Shown: piece by piece, positions 53,070-64,000 of the stretch
Layout of the letters: each line of letters begins with the position of its first letter
How positions within the stretch are numbered: the stretch's first letter is position 1
NCBI GenBank assembly: GCA_963853835.1
Contig: OY970830.1
Coordinates: 39,579,966-39,643,965 of the forward strand
Source of the DNA: Calendula officinalis
Lineage: Eukaryota; Streptophyta; Magnoliopsida; Asterales; Asteraceae
DNA: 64,000 nt
Direction of reading: 5' to 3'
Notes under the pieces: model-generated
Databases searched by the model: none
What the model was told of the DNA's origin: nothing
Seen by the model: only the letters and a program-made list of their open reading frames with translations
Translations under genes and position numbers: made by a program

Positions 53070-55265
53070 TGTAACGACCCGAAATTTTGTATTAAATAAA
53101 TTATGTAAAAATATGATAAATAAGGATAAATCGGTTAAAAGACGTGGAAATTGGTTTCGTGTCATTTGGACACCGTTTTATACGGTTAAGGTCGAAATCG
53201 GGTCGAATTGGGTAACAAAAAGTTGCAGCCTAGCTGCCAGCATGAGTTCGCGGCGCGAACTATGGTTCGCGAACGCGAAGATCGACCAGAGATGTTGGAG
53301 TTTTGAGACATGAAGTTCACGACCAGGATCACGACGCGAAGAATTCACGACACGCAAAGTTCGCGACGCGAACTTGGGTTCGCGAACGCGAACTATTGTC
53401 GAGCAGAATAAAACCGGGTTTGAGCTAGGGTTTCTTCATTTTTCACCCAACACTTGTGCAGCCGTTTTAGAGAGAGAAAGTGGGCGATTTTGGTGTTCTT
53501 GAGCTCAAATCTTCACCATATTGAAGGATTTAAATATCAAAGGTAAGATTTCTTGATTGTTGATGTTATCTAGTTAGTTATGATCTTTATTTGGGGGAAA
53601 ATGGTGGTTTGGATAACCTACCATGTCATCTTTGGGGAAGATGACTAATCATGGGTGTAGAACACTCATTGTAAGCTTGTAATCGATGTGTACAAGTTTG
53701 ATTTGGGTTTATTGATGGAAATCTTGAACTAGGGTTTGAGATTTCACCAAGTTGGATGAACTTGGTGGTTAGGAATGTGAATATGGATTGATTAGTGATT
53801 AGTTATGGATAATAACTAGTTATTGTGATGATATTGATGGTAGGTCAAGAAGACCTAAAGTTTGGTGACATTTCACAAGTTGGAAAGCAAGGATTTGTGT
53901 TGATAGACACGATTTGGATTTAGCTTGGATAAGGTGAGTACATGAGACTTTTACTGAGTACATAGCAAATGATTTTGAAAACTATGATGTTTATTGAGTC
54001 TTTATTAATAAATGTTTTTAATAAAGATATGACTGAAAAGATAAGAAAATGCAAATATTAGACTGCCTGAGTATGTCTAAATGCCTACTGATTTTTGAAA
54101 GAGATTATGATAATGAAAAGTAATTAATAATTTTTATTAATATGATGTTTGACTAAGAGTAATGATTAAGAAAGTATGATATTTGGCTTATTAATAATAT
54201 GTATTAATAAAGCTAATAACAATGATTTTCAAGTATCAAGAATTGATTAGTATATTATACTATTAAAGGTAGTGATTGAATTGTTAAGAGAATAGATAGA
54301 GAGTGACTAGTAATAAATATGCATTCTAGTCAAAGAGAAGTTAAAGTGATATAATTTTTATAAATGATAAATATGTTTTATTAAATAAAGGACTTGGTAA
54401 AGTCAATATTGAAATTGAATAAGAAACGAGAACAATATGATAATTAGAATATATGTATTCTAATTTATGTTTGAGTATGTATTATTGGGGCATAGGCCCG
54501 TATTTGATAATTTCAATATGTGTTGAGAAAAGGATCCGGATCACAGATAACCCACACAGTTGGGGGAGTTAGTGACACCTACTTGGGGAGGTACCACCCT
54601 GCGCAAGAGTAGACTGTCGAGAAATAGTTAACCCGGAAATCGGGGGAGAAATAGTTAACCCAGAAATCGGGGGAGAAATAGTTAACCCGGAAACGGGAGA
54701 GTTTCAGTTAACCCGGAAACGGGGGAGTTTACCTAGTTAACCCACATCGGGGGAGTTTGCTACGGAGAGGTCCGTAGCGTATGTGATAAAGATTTAGTAA
54801 GCTATGGATAGCTTACAAGTATGTGACTATGTGATGGGTAAGCTTACGGTTAGCTTACTAGTAAATACGAATAAGCGGTAAGAATGTAAGATAATAATTA
54901 ATAAGTGATTAAAGAAAAGAAATGAATAGTAATGACTTTTATTATTTTGAGAATGGGTCGAAAACCCATGTATCTCACGAGACTATTTTGTCTCACGTAC
55001 TACTTTGTTTTTGGCTATGTATTCAGGTTCGAGATCGTTGGATTAGAGGGTCGCGATAGAAGTGACCTAGTGTCGATTAGCTCGGGAGCTCGTAGGTAGA
55101 TCCCGTTTATCCTATGGTTATGATATTATTTATGTAACACCGGATTTTAATACTCTGATAATCTTTTCAAAGGTTTTTGTTAAACCGTATTTTGGGAATA
55201 TTGGACTTGTAATATTTTATTCAAAAATATGATTTAAAAAGTGTTTTAAAAATTGAGGTGTTACA
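53070..55265 (+). repeat. 3' LTR of the non-autonomous Tekay relative
   Basis: TGTAACGACCCG...GAGGTGTTACA, with the same internal blocks as the 5' LTR; donor-like site at 53934 and acceptor-like site ending at 55026. Confidence 0.9.
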
Positions 55266-56470
55266 TCAACCATTAACTACTTTGTTGGGTCGCTGAAAGC
55301 AACCCCCATGGAAATGGATTTAATGGAGACAAACAGACAATAGTTAGAAGACAATCTGAAGATTAGTTCTTCAGATTGTGAGTGGCTGAGAATTTGATGC
55401 GTTCAGATTCTCTGCACTTAGCTGCGATATCTGAACAACCATAGAAGCAACGATCAGTTCCCCGTGCTGAATTAAAGAGTGATCAACCGTTCTGATAGTC
55501 GTAGTAGGTTCAGCGTACACTTGACAATAACGCTGAGTCTTGAATACAAATACTTTCCTAAGTAAGACTCTTAGTGAAGGTCACTGAAGCTAGCCCAGCA
55601 TCTGAAGAACCATGAGGACTTGAAATACTCATGGGCATCCGAAATACCCTTTAGCGTCTGAAGCTTCAGTGACACAGAAAGACACAAGTATCACACAAGA
55701 TCGTAAGTCGCTGACCAAGGGAATCATATGCAAATCTTCTAGAAGATCTCGGCGATCGCAAGACGACAGATAGTACTGTCAGAATTCCGTTAGTAGTGCT
55801 CGTCGTATGAAATATCCTTTAAACCAACATAATTCTTACGCGTGGATAAATTCGTACATTCCTTAGTTGTCACGTCTTCTGAAAATTATAGATAGAAGAC
55901 ACAGTCGACGAATTCACATGAGCACAACCCAACAACGTTTTCACTTTGCTGAAACATTCTTGACAAACTTTCCAAAAAGCAAAAGTGATAAACATTCCTG
56001 TGATACCGTCCTCGTTACTGGCTTCATCAATTGAATCTCTGTAACAACGGTGTCTGATCTTGTGTGTGATTATTTGTTAATCAATACTTGTCTTATACAG
56101 TATTTGTAATTGTCTACCTATCACAAGTAATTTAGTTAGAATTCATGTTCTTAGCTATTCTGTAACTACTTGTATCTTTGTTAAATCATTATTGATTAAA
56201 TAAAGAAAAATTTATTTATTGTTGAGTATTCATATTTTTAATTTGATCAGTAAAACTGTATAAATACATTTAATCACTTATCACATGACTAACATACTAT
56301 TTCTCATAGTTTTTTTTAGTATAGCTTCAGGTATTGCTCATAGTTTTGTTAGGTGGTGTTTAATGTTTATATATGTTATTTCTTTGTATTGGCGTTTGCT
56401 AGTTACTTGATAATTTTTCATTTTTATATCTTACTCCTTTTTAAAGTATTTATACCTTCTAAGTTTAGAA
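55266..56470. other. Unclassified repetitive-looking DNA
   Basis: No coding frame. Between 55350 and 55680 the words CTGAAGA / TCTTCAG recur, some as short inverted repeats (for example CTGAAGCTTCAG near 55659), reminiscent of the hairpin repeats of the gag-only Copia elements, but no PPT or LTR boundary was found. Confidence 0.35.
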
Positions 56471-56529
56471 AGTCTTAATCTTAAACTTAATCTTAAATTT
56501 CTACTTTGGAAAATATCTTAAACACCACA

Positions 56530-56625
56530 AAATAAAAAAATATTACTTAGGGGATTTGAACCCAAGACCTTTTACGAGTACGAACTGTGTGTTAACCAAT
56601 TGATCTACTTGATACTTTGCTTTAT
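56530..56625 (-). mobile_element. Possible tRNA-derived SINE fragment
   Basis: On the minus strand, TAGATCAATTGG (box-A-like) is followed 35 bp later by GGGTTCAAATCCCC (box-B-like). No A-tail-anchored target duplication was found, and a tRNA-like module inside a Helitron is an alternative. Confidence 0.4.
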
Positions 56626-56704
56626 CCCAAAAAAAATCCAACATAACGCATAAATTTAAAACGTCCAGTCAACAATTTCTTTTTCTGTCGGACAATTTAG
56701 TTAC

Positions 56705-56742
56705 GGGTACCCGCCACCGCATTGCGCGGGTACCCCTGCTAG
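56705..56742 (+). mobile_element. Helitron 3' terminus
   Basis: A perfect 10-bp inverted repeat, GGGTACCCGC (56705-56714) and GCGGGTACCC (56726-56735), then CTG and CTAG at 56739-56742 followed by T: the hairpin-CTRR|T end of a plant Helitron. The 5' end was not located, so only the terminus is called. Confidence 0.75.
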
Positions 56743-56743
56743 T

Positions 56744-57202
56744 ATTTCTTTAGGCATCTTCGGAGGGGTGATAATATTACCGAAACTCTCTTTCGTGATC
56801 GCCTTTTGCCACTAAAAAAACCATTAACTACTATAAAGGTGGTTTATATTCAACTCACTAATTAACACTTAAATACAACCAGAAATTAATCTTGTAATTA
56901 TTGCCTTCCTTAACAACCACCACGTACACACAATCCATTAACCCCAATATACCTCTTATGTCATCATGCCATCATACATGCATACGAACTAACGATTTCT
57001 CGTTACATAAAACCAAACAAAGGATACGTCCTTAATTTGCGTGGTGGAATATGACCAGGTATGACGTCCAAATAATTAACCTTAATTTGCTTTTTACTTT
57101 TAAATATACATACTAGTATTCCAACTAAGTAAAAATATTGATACTAATCTAGCATCTTGATTTAAAGAGACACAACGTTTTTATTGCGGAAACTACATCG
57201 AT
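56744..57202. other. Intergenic, no gene seen
   Basis: AT-rich DNA; nothing recognised. Confidence 0.5.
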
Positions 57203-57210
57203 CTTAAAAG

Positions 57211-57923
57211 CAGTGTTTTCGTGACCGGGTCCGACCAGCCGGTCGGACCGGTCCAACCAGCCGGTCGGACCGGTCCAACCAGATTATTGGGACCGGCGGA
57301 ACCAGATTATTGGTACACTGCCAGTCCGAACTAAGCGGGTCAACAACCAGAAATCTGACCGGATTGAACCGACGGGTTAAACAGAAAACCGGGTTGAACC
57401 GGAGCTTGAAAACCCAATTCGACCGGATTTAAACTTTAACTATACTCAAAATGAATCAAGTCAGAAGGTAAGATTCCATTGAGATTCTTGTATTTGTTTC
57501 CTGCATGTGCCCATATATATACTGTGGAAATCTATTGAACTTTCTCTTCCCACAGCGATGTGGGATGGAAAAAGTTAGATTTTTTTTTCCTATTGGGATG
57601 AGTGGTAGTACAGAATATGCTGTGAGTAGTATAAATCTAGACTACAAATAAGTAAATAATACAAACTTTGAAATATGACCAGCTTCTCTTCAAACATGAA
57701 CGAACTATACAACCATCAATGTTTGATTTCTTTACTGTACACATCTTGCAGGAAGGAAAGAAATATATAAAGTCAAGTTTTATGTAGAAAGAATGAAATA
57801 TCGCTATCATGTTTGTTTGTATATTTTAGGCTTTTTTGGCAATCCGGTTCAACCGGTCCGACCGGTTCGACCGTTTTTAAGACATTGACCGGTCCGGTTC
57901 AAAATCCGGGTTTTAAAACATTG
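57211..57923. mobile_element. hAT-type MITE with 8-bp target duplication
   Basis: 713 bp with ends CAGTGTTTT / AAAACATTG and the 8-bp direct repeat CTTAAAAG at 57203-57210 and 57924-57931. Both ends carry dense ACCGGT/CCGGTC words (57221-57420 and 57840-57910). Noncoding. Confidence 0.88.
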
Positions 57924-57931
57924 CTTAAAAG

Positions 57932-58699
57932 AGCGGTCTACTTATGTGTATCGGATTCAATTCGATTAAAACGCAATTTAAATGTCGTAACCGTGTTAAA
58001 GATAGAGTTTCGTTTGCACTTCTACCTTTAAACGAATTTTGACATATCTTTTTTACCCTTTCTGTTACAGTATTTATTAAGAGTACAAAACTTGCATCAG
58101 TTGCAAAAAAAAAAAAAAAAACAAAGCTTTTGAGTAAGCTTAGAGTCTATACTCTGTATCAAAATAAATGATATATTTGAGGTTTTACGATTTTTTATGC
58201 AAAAGATTAATTAAAATGTGTGTTAAGATATATTAAAGTGGATAGTGTGTCCCGCTCTTTTTGAATAAAGTGAAATTAATAATGTTTAAAAGTAAAAATA
58301 ATGATAAAAAAATAAGTTCACTTTATTAAAGTAGAGAGTTAGTAGAAAAATGAATCTCGCTTTATTAACAAATAAGATAAATTTTATAAGTGTATCAGTA
58401 TCACTTATTTTATTATATTCCTAAATTAAAAATGTATCACTTATTTTGATAAGGAAATAGTATTAATGTTAGTTTAAAAAAATATTTCAAAATCGATGTG
58501 TAGTGATTAACTTACAAAATACACATGTATTTATATTAAAATATCTTATACTGTTTTGACTACTATTGTCAATGGCAATCCATGACGAAAATCTAGGTGT
58601 AAAGGCAATGTTTAGCTTAACCCTTGATAATAATATTAAAATTAAAAATATAGTTTCATTAAATATTATAAAAAGATAAACTAAACTTAAAAGGATATA
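57932..58699. other. Intergenic, no gene seen
   Basis: AT-rich DNA with an A run near 58104; nothing recognised. Confidence 0.5.
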
Positions 58700-60027
58700 C
58701 TCCCCCCATCCCACAAAAAACTTCATATTTCAATCTAAATTTTTGTCCCATAAAAAACTTCTCATTTCTCAAATTTGATAAGCTTCACATAATAAAAAAC
58801 TATTATTACTAAAGACTCACCACTAATATCCACTAACTATCTTTCTCTCTCCAATCCAACCTTATATTATAATCAAAAGTATTATCAAGAGTAAATTACA
58901 CGGAAGGTCCCTGTGGTTTGCCACTTATTACAGCCATAGTCCCTGGTCTTCATTTATTACACTGGTAGTCCCTGGTGTATTCAGTTTGTTACACTCGACG
59001 TCCCTCTATCAAACGGACGTCAAAAAATTCCGTTAAATGACCCATGTGCACCTCACATGATGGGCAAAATCGTAATTTTCCTTCTCCTTTTACAGAGTAA
59101 ATTACACAGAAGGTCCATGTGGTTTGCTACTTATTACAGTCACAGTCCCTGGACTTCGTGTATTACACTGGAAGTCCCTGGTGTGTTCAATTTGTTACAC
59201 CCGGTGTCCCTCTGTCAAACGGACGTCTAAAATGTATGTTAAGTGACCCATGTGCACCTGGCATGATGTGAACAATGGTAATTCCCCCCCCCCCCCCAAA
59301 ACGTATCTTCCCCAATTTACACCAGTCGTCCCTTCACTTATTCCCTCCCATCTTTCCCTCTCTTCTCTCCACTCTATTTGTTCTTCAAAAAAATCATTCT
59401 TTTCTAACAATGACGGGCCAATCGAGCAGTAAAAGAGGTACGTATAATGAACAAAACGACTGCAATGAACTGTACGATATGTGTTTTGTATATTTATGAT
59501 TTTTTTGAAATTTTTTCATACCGAACTTCATGATCACTTATTTACAGAGCATTAATATTGTGCCCATCATGTGACGTGCACATGGGTCACTTAACAGATC
59601 TTTTAGACGTCCGTTTGTCATAGGGACGTCGAGTGTAACAAATTGAACACATCGGGGACTTCCAGTGTAATAAACGAGGTTCAGGGACTGTGGCTGTAAT
59701 AAATGGCAAACCACGGGGACCTTCCGTGTAATTTATTCTTTAAAAGGAGAAGGGAAATTACGAATTTGCCCATCATGTGAGGTGCACATGGGTCACTTAA
59801 CGGAATTGTTTGACGTTCGTTTGACAGAGGGACGTCGGGTGTAACAAATTAAATACACCAGGGACTTCCAGTGTAATAAACAAAGACCAGGGACTGTGGT
59901 TGTAATAAGTGGCAAACCAGATGGACCTTCCGTGTAATTTACTCTATTATCAATGACCCCACGACTAACTATCACATAAAAACTTGTGTAAAAGGCAAAT
60001 AAGAAGTTTTTTGTGAGACGGAGTGAG
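58700..60027. mobile_element. Stowaway-type MITE interrupted by another MITE
   Basis: Inverted ends CTCCCCCCATCCCAC / GTGAGACGGAGTGAG with adjoining AAAAAACTT, the Tc1/mariner Stowaway terminus style. The short native interior (58715-58880 and 59954-60012) is split by a Mutator-type MITE. A sister copy lies reversed at 60393. Confidence 0.75.
58889..59944. mobile_element. Long-armed Mutator-type MITE nested in the Stowaway
   Basis: 1056 bp, ends GAGTAAATTACACGGAAGG / CCTTCCGTGTAATTTACTC, with the 9-bp duplication TATTATCAA at 58880-58888 and 59945-59953. Each arm is about 200 bp and is itself repeated in tandem (second arms start at 59095 and end at 59738), leaving a unique centre of roughly 250 bp. 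The arms are full of GTCCCTGG / CCAGGGAC words. Confidence 0.85.
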
Positions 60028-60392
60028 AACTACATTATAAAATGTCCTCTTAACTTATTTTTTCGAAAACAAATCATTACATTTTCATCTGTAACCATCA
60101 TAAGTTCTTTATTTTTTACACTACAAATTAGTTGGACCTTTATCTTTACTCATTACACGTGAGATATAAAGGAAGTATTGAAGTTTTTTATTCAAATTGT
60201 CATAAAGTGAAGAATGAGCTTGGTTTATAAAATTAAATAGTCATTTAAGCTTCCTAATACTCTAAATTATATTGGGCCTTTTAAGTTTGGAATTGTTACA
60301 AGTGAATAATAGCCTAATACTCTATTTATTTTTGAAATTACAAGTGAATAATAGCCTAATATTTTAAAAAATAGTATCAGCATATAATTTAC

Positions 60393-60532
60393 TCCCTCCG
60401 TCCCTAAATAAAGTTCTCACTTCTCTTGTACACAAGTTTTAAGAAGAATGTTAGTGGTGGGGTCATTGGTAATAATTTTAATTAAAATATAAAGTTGTTT
60501 TGGAGAGAGAAAGATAGTTAGTGCATAGTTAG
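60393..60532. mobile_element. Truncated Stowaway MITE
   Basis: CTCCCTCCGTCCCTAAATAA start with interior GTGGTGGGGTCATTG and GGAGAGAGAAAGATAGTTAG, the reverse of the interior of the Stowaway at 58700. The far end is missing. Confidence 0.65.
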
Positions 60533-60725
60533 GTGCTGTTTGATAGTAACAAATGATTAAGCGATGAATGATTCAACGATCTGAATGATTAAGAGGTTTT
60601 GGACAAAACTTGTTTTGAATATGAGAAACTTTTTTATAAGAATTTTGACTTCTTAATGATTCAGCATATGTTTTAAGGAAGAATGATTCAGCAGTTATTT
60701 GTTATCTCATTCAGTATATACTTCA
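60533..60725. mobile_element. MITE fragment cut by an LTR element
   Basis: Begins GGTGCTGTTTGATAG after TTA and carries repeated AATGATTAAG / AATGATTCA words, in the style of PIF/Harbinger-type MITEs. It is interrupted at 60726 by the LTR. Confidence 0.45.
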
Positions 60726-62078
60726 TGTAACACCTCAATTTTTAAAACACCTTTTAAATCTTGTTTCTCAAATAAAAATATTACAAAGCCCAATATTCCA
60801 AAAGTACGGTTTAACAAAAACCATTTAAAAGTTTATCAGAGTTTAAAACCGGTGTTACAAAACAATATCATAACCATAGGATAAACGGGATCTACCTACG
60901 AGCTCCCGAGCTGATCAACACTAGGCTACTTCTAACGGGACCTTCTAATCCATCGATCCTGAACCTGAGTACATAGCAACAAAAACAAAGTAGTACGTGA
61001 GACAAAATAGTCTCGTGAGATACATGGGTTTTTCGACACATTCTCAAATATAATAAATGTCATAATATTCATTTCTTTTCTTTATCACTTATTAATTATC
61101 AATTTATATTCTTACCGCTTATTCGTATTTACTAGTAAGCTAACCGTAAGCTTACCCATCACGTAGTCACATACATGTAAGCTATCCATAAGCTCACCAA
61201 ATCTTTATCACATACGCTACGGACCTCTCCGAAGCAAATTCCCCCGATGTGGGTTAACTAGGTAAACTCCCCCGTTTCCGGGTTAACTGAAACTCCCCCG
61301 TTTCCGGGTTAACTGAAACTCCCCCGTTTCCGGGTTAACTAAAACTCCCCCGTTTCCGGGTTAACTATTTCTCGACAGGCTACTCTTGCGCATGGTGGTA
61401 CCTCCCCAAGTAGGTGTCACTAACTCCCCCAACTTGTGTGGGTTAACTATGATCCGCATCCTTTTCTCAACACATATTGAAGTCATCAAACACGGGCATA
61501 TGCCCAAGTAATACATACTCAAACATAAATTAGAATACATCTATTCTAATTATCATATTATACTCGTTTCTTATTCAATTTCAATGTTGACTTAACCAAG
61601 TCCTTTATTAAATAAAACATATTTATTATTGATAAAAAATACATTACTTTAACTTCTCTTTGACTAGAATACAAATCTATTTCTAGTTACTTTATGTTTA
61701 TTTCTCCTAGCAATTCAATCACTACTCTTATTAGTATAATATACTAATCAATACTTGATACTTGAAATCGTTGTTATTAGCTTTACTAATACATATTATT
61801 AATAAGTCAAATATCATACTTTCTTAATCATTACTCTTAGTCAAATATCATATTAATAAAAAATTATTAATTACTTTTCATTATCATAATCTCTGCTTCA
61901 GCCCTACTTCGTTTTTTCCAACTTAATATAATCCAACCCTTGATCCGTTTCCGATATCACAAGTCAATACCGATCATTTACCCAGTTTAGCACCTCCAAG
62001 GCTTCCATCTAAACATTTTCCACATTAAATTTATAATATTTCCATTTAAATTATGAATCGAAATTTACGGTCGTTACA
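60726..62078 (-). repeat. 3' LTR of the minus-strand copy, with altered U3
   Basis: Sense TGTAACGACC...GAGGTGTTACA. The R/U5-proximal ~1.1 kb matches 54100-55265, including the 27-bp minisatellite and the CTATGTACTCAG acceptor-like site (60965-60976). The first ~1 kb of the related LTR, including the CpG palindromes and the donor-like site, is replaced by about 190 bp of unrelated sequence. Confidence 0.85.
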
Positions 62079-64000
62079 ACTATTCACCCCTTAAAAGGAT
62101 TTCGTCCTCGAAATAAACTCAAGGATTTCCAATCCCCATTCCGATTCCATCCTCTCGTGTCTATTACCATCGACCTTTTCCAATCGTGATCCAATAACAT
62201 TTATACATTTAAAGGCACGTAACACTGTTATGCCCAAACGGGTCAAAAGCCCACCTTAAGTCTTTAATACCCCAAACGGGTCAATGTTCCACAACTCGGC
62301 TATAACATTTTGAATCACCTAACTAAATCCTTTTTGCGTTCCCAAAAACGACAAATTAAATTTTATTGTTGTCTAACCGTTCCAATGAAAGTCAAAGTCC
62401 ACCTTTGACTAAAGTCAACAAATCACAAATCTTGACCAAAATTGACTTACGCATAAAGTCAACCATACCTTGACAACTTCCTCACTCACTAAAGGTTCCA
62501 TTAATCGTCCTTTCCTTTACGATCGACCCTTCATTCATGGTTCATCAACAATCATACTCGATTCCCAAACTCATCTCGAAACACCCAACGGTCAAAGTCG
62601 CACCCTCCGACTATAATTATTTCCATTAATCAATTAACCATTATCATACACATATAGATGCGACATTATGATCTTATCATTGCCTAGCCATACTAAGCGA
62701 AAGTCAAAACCCAATTTGACCAAAGTCAACAATCCATCAGTTGACCAACCTTGACTTATGAACAAAGTCAAACTTACTTGCAAAATTCACATACTCTTTA
62801 CTAGATAGACATCACTTTCCAATCCCTTCATTCCCGATTCCAAAATCTACATTTCCTTTCTCAATCGTTTCCTTTTTCCTCGATTTCAGTTTCCATCACC
62901 AATTAACAATTTCCATTTAAAGTAATACCAATCCCTATTACTTATTAACTTTCATTCAAATACTTGTACCATTTATAATTTTCTTCAAACGTCTTTATAC
63001 CATACTTGTAATTCCCGACTACCGGCTTTTAAGCCCCAATCACAACAATTATGGCCTAACCGCTTACCATACAACCTTCGCCACTCATCAGCTACTAAAA
63101 AATTCTTGCTTCCTAGAAGCATCCATTTTCCTAATCTATAAACTTGTATGCACCACTTACACGCAACTATACTTTGAACACAATCCGTGTTTTCAACCCA
63201 ATTTCTCACTTATCATATAATTATAGCAATAACTTAACTATGCGGTTCTACATACACCAGATATAAACATCATAATCCTGATACATCAAATCATACTTTA
63301 ACTATCTCATCGAGATGATCGGAAATCCTCCAATCCAAAGAGTTTCATTCAATCTCGTTAACCGGAAAGCCTCCGATCCAACGAGATCCATACAATACCA
63401 TTCTATCTTGCATACAGTTCACTTAGCATCATTCTATCATTTTCTTTCATAACTAATCACATCCTTTATTCGGATTTACACTTTTCCACATCTTACATAG
63501 TATTACCTTCTTAAAATCCCATGCCTTACAAAGGCCACTATTCCCACTCATACACAATACCACACGGTATACACATAATCATTTCTAATGCTTTCCACCG
63601 ATCTACTAATTTATCAATCGTCTTTAGTCGATTCATTTTCCCATTGTCAAAATTTTCAATCTTTCTTTCACCACTTAGGTAACCACCATTACATTCAATT
63701 ATCCACATTTTTACCGAATCACCCGGTCAATTCAAGTCAACCAATTGACTCTGATCCATAATCCAAGCATAAACTATCACACTTTTTCTATGTCCTTTTA
63801 CAATAATTAATTATTACCCTTGACTTAGCATACCATTTCTAGGATATTTTACCATTAATTAGCCTTTTACCCTTAGCATCGAATCCATCATCCATGACAC
63901 AAACTTTTGCTATGACCGATTTCCAACTTTTACTCAACCATATCCAATATCTAAGTTTGTCATTCCCAATACTTATTCTTTTCCACATATTTTCTATTTA
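60726..64000 (-). mobile_element. Minus-strand copy of the non-autonomous Tekay relative (3' end only)
   Basis: The 3' LTR (60726-62078, 1353 bp) is followed rightward, that is upstream in element sense, by the PPT (sense AATCCTTTTAAGGGGTGAATAGT, split here as AATCCTTTTAAGG and GGTGAATAGT) and by 1.9 kb of interior matching the reverse complement of 50500-53050; for example CCGGAAAGCCTCC near 63362 pairs with GGAGGCTTTCCGG near 51737. The rest, with gag and 5' LTR, lies beyond the window. Confidence 0.85.

Larger units (their letters stand above)
47618..55265 (+). mobile_element. Non-autonomous Tekay relative with 2.2-kb LTRs
   Basis: LTRs at 47618-49814 and 53070-55265 (about 2197 and 2196 bp, roughly twenty differences seen), a tRNA-Met PBS at 49818-49829, gag debris, 2.5 kb of noncoding C-poor DNA and a PPT. 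LTR ends, PBS context, splice-like motifs and PPT region are clearly related to the Tekay element at 4852. There is no pol. The first ~30 bp of the 5' LTR are rearranged and no target duplication matches (GGGAT left, TCAAC right). An older insertion than the other two LTR elements. Confidence 0.85.

Noticed and set aside
55266..55280. ACCATTAACTACT near 55269 and again near 56822 as target duplication of the segment between
   Set aside because: The left copy follows directly on a Tekay LTR and neither copy abuts a recognisable end of a single element; chance or local similarity is as likely.

Overview
This window looks like nuclear DNA from a large, repeat-rich eudicot genome. An Asteraceae (daisy-family) plant is my best guess from the style of the Tekay and Sirevirus-like elements, but that is inference. 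Only one apparently intact host gene is present: a three-exon NAC transcription factor of the NST1/SND1 secondary-wall type on the minus strand (22045-23752). Almost everything else is transposable-element DNA, much of it nested, with several insertions datable by eye from their LTRs.

Left part (1-21778). A degenerate LTR element end (1-985) and a tRNA-derived SINE with 12-bp target duplications (1977-2133) are followed by a composite of two gag-only, pol-less Ty1/copia elements of Sirevirus character (2161-21725). These share a Copia gag-like coiled-coil protein ending in the same WVPKVV peptide, clusters of polypurine tracts, and several unrelated families of hairpin-forming repeats in their noncoding parts. 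A 230-bp LTR (15626-15855) joins them, with a polypurine tract directly on one side and a tRNA-Met primer-binding site on the other; the right end is a different LTR (21455-21725). A young Tekay chromovirus (4852-13296; 3 differences seen between 1787-bp LTRs; two frameshifts in gag-pol) sits inside the left element.

Middle part (22045-47600). After the NAC gene comes a complete 11,433-bp minus-strand Sirevirus-type Copia element (25091-36523): LTRs of 617 bp that look identical, a CATAC target duplication, PBS, PPT, and open gag, pol and a third 1143-residue ORF in the env-like position. It is studded with copies of an 8-mer, CAGTAGTA/TACTACTG, in the LTRs, the pol-ORF3 spacer and all three ORFs. 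Next are a hAT MITE, a Mutator-type MITE, a probable Helitron carrying a broken piece of a BSL/BSU1-type phosphatase gene, and a decayed FAR1/FHY3-like MULE transposase.

Right part (47600-64000). A non-autonomous Tekay relative with about 2.2-kb LTRs (47618-55265), a Helitron 3' terminus, a hAT MITE, a Stowaway MITE containing a long-armed Mutator-type MITE, and the 3' end of a second, minus-strand copy of the non-autonomous Tekay relative that runs off the window.

The most interesting signals are noncoding: hairpin arrays with compensatory arm changes in the gag-only elements, CGG-CCG palindromes in their leader, the CAGTAGTA boxes of the intact Copia element, and paired splice-site-like motifs lying in mutually complementary sequences inside the Tekay LTRs. 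Everything was read by eye; identities and counts are manual.
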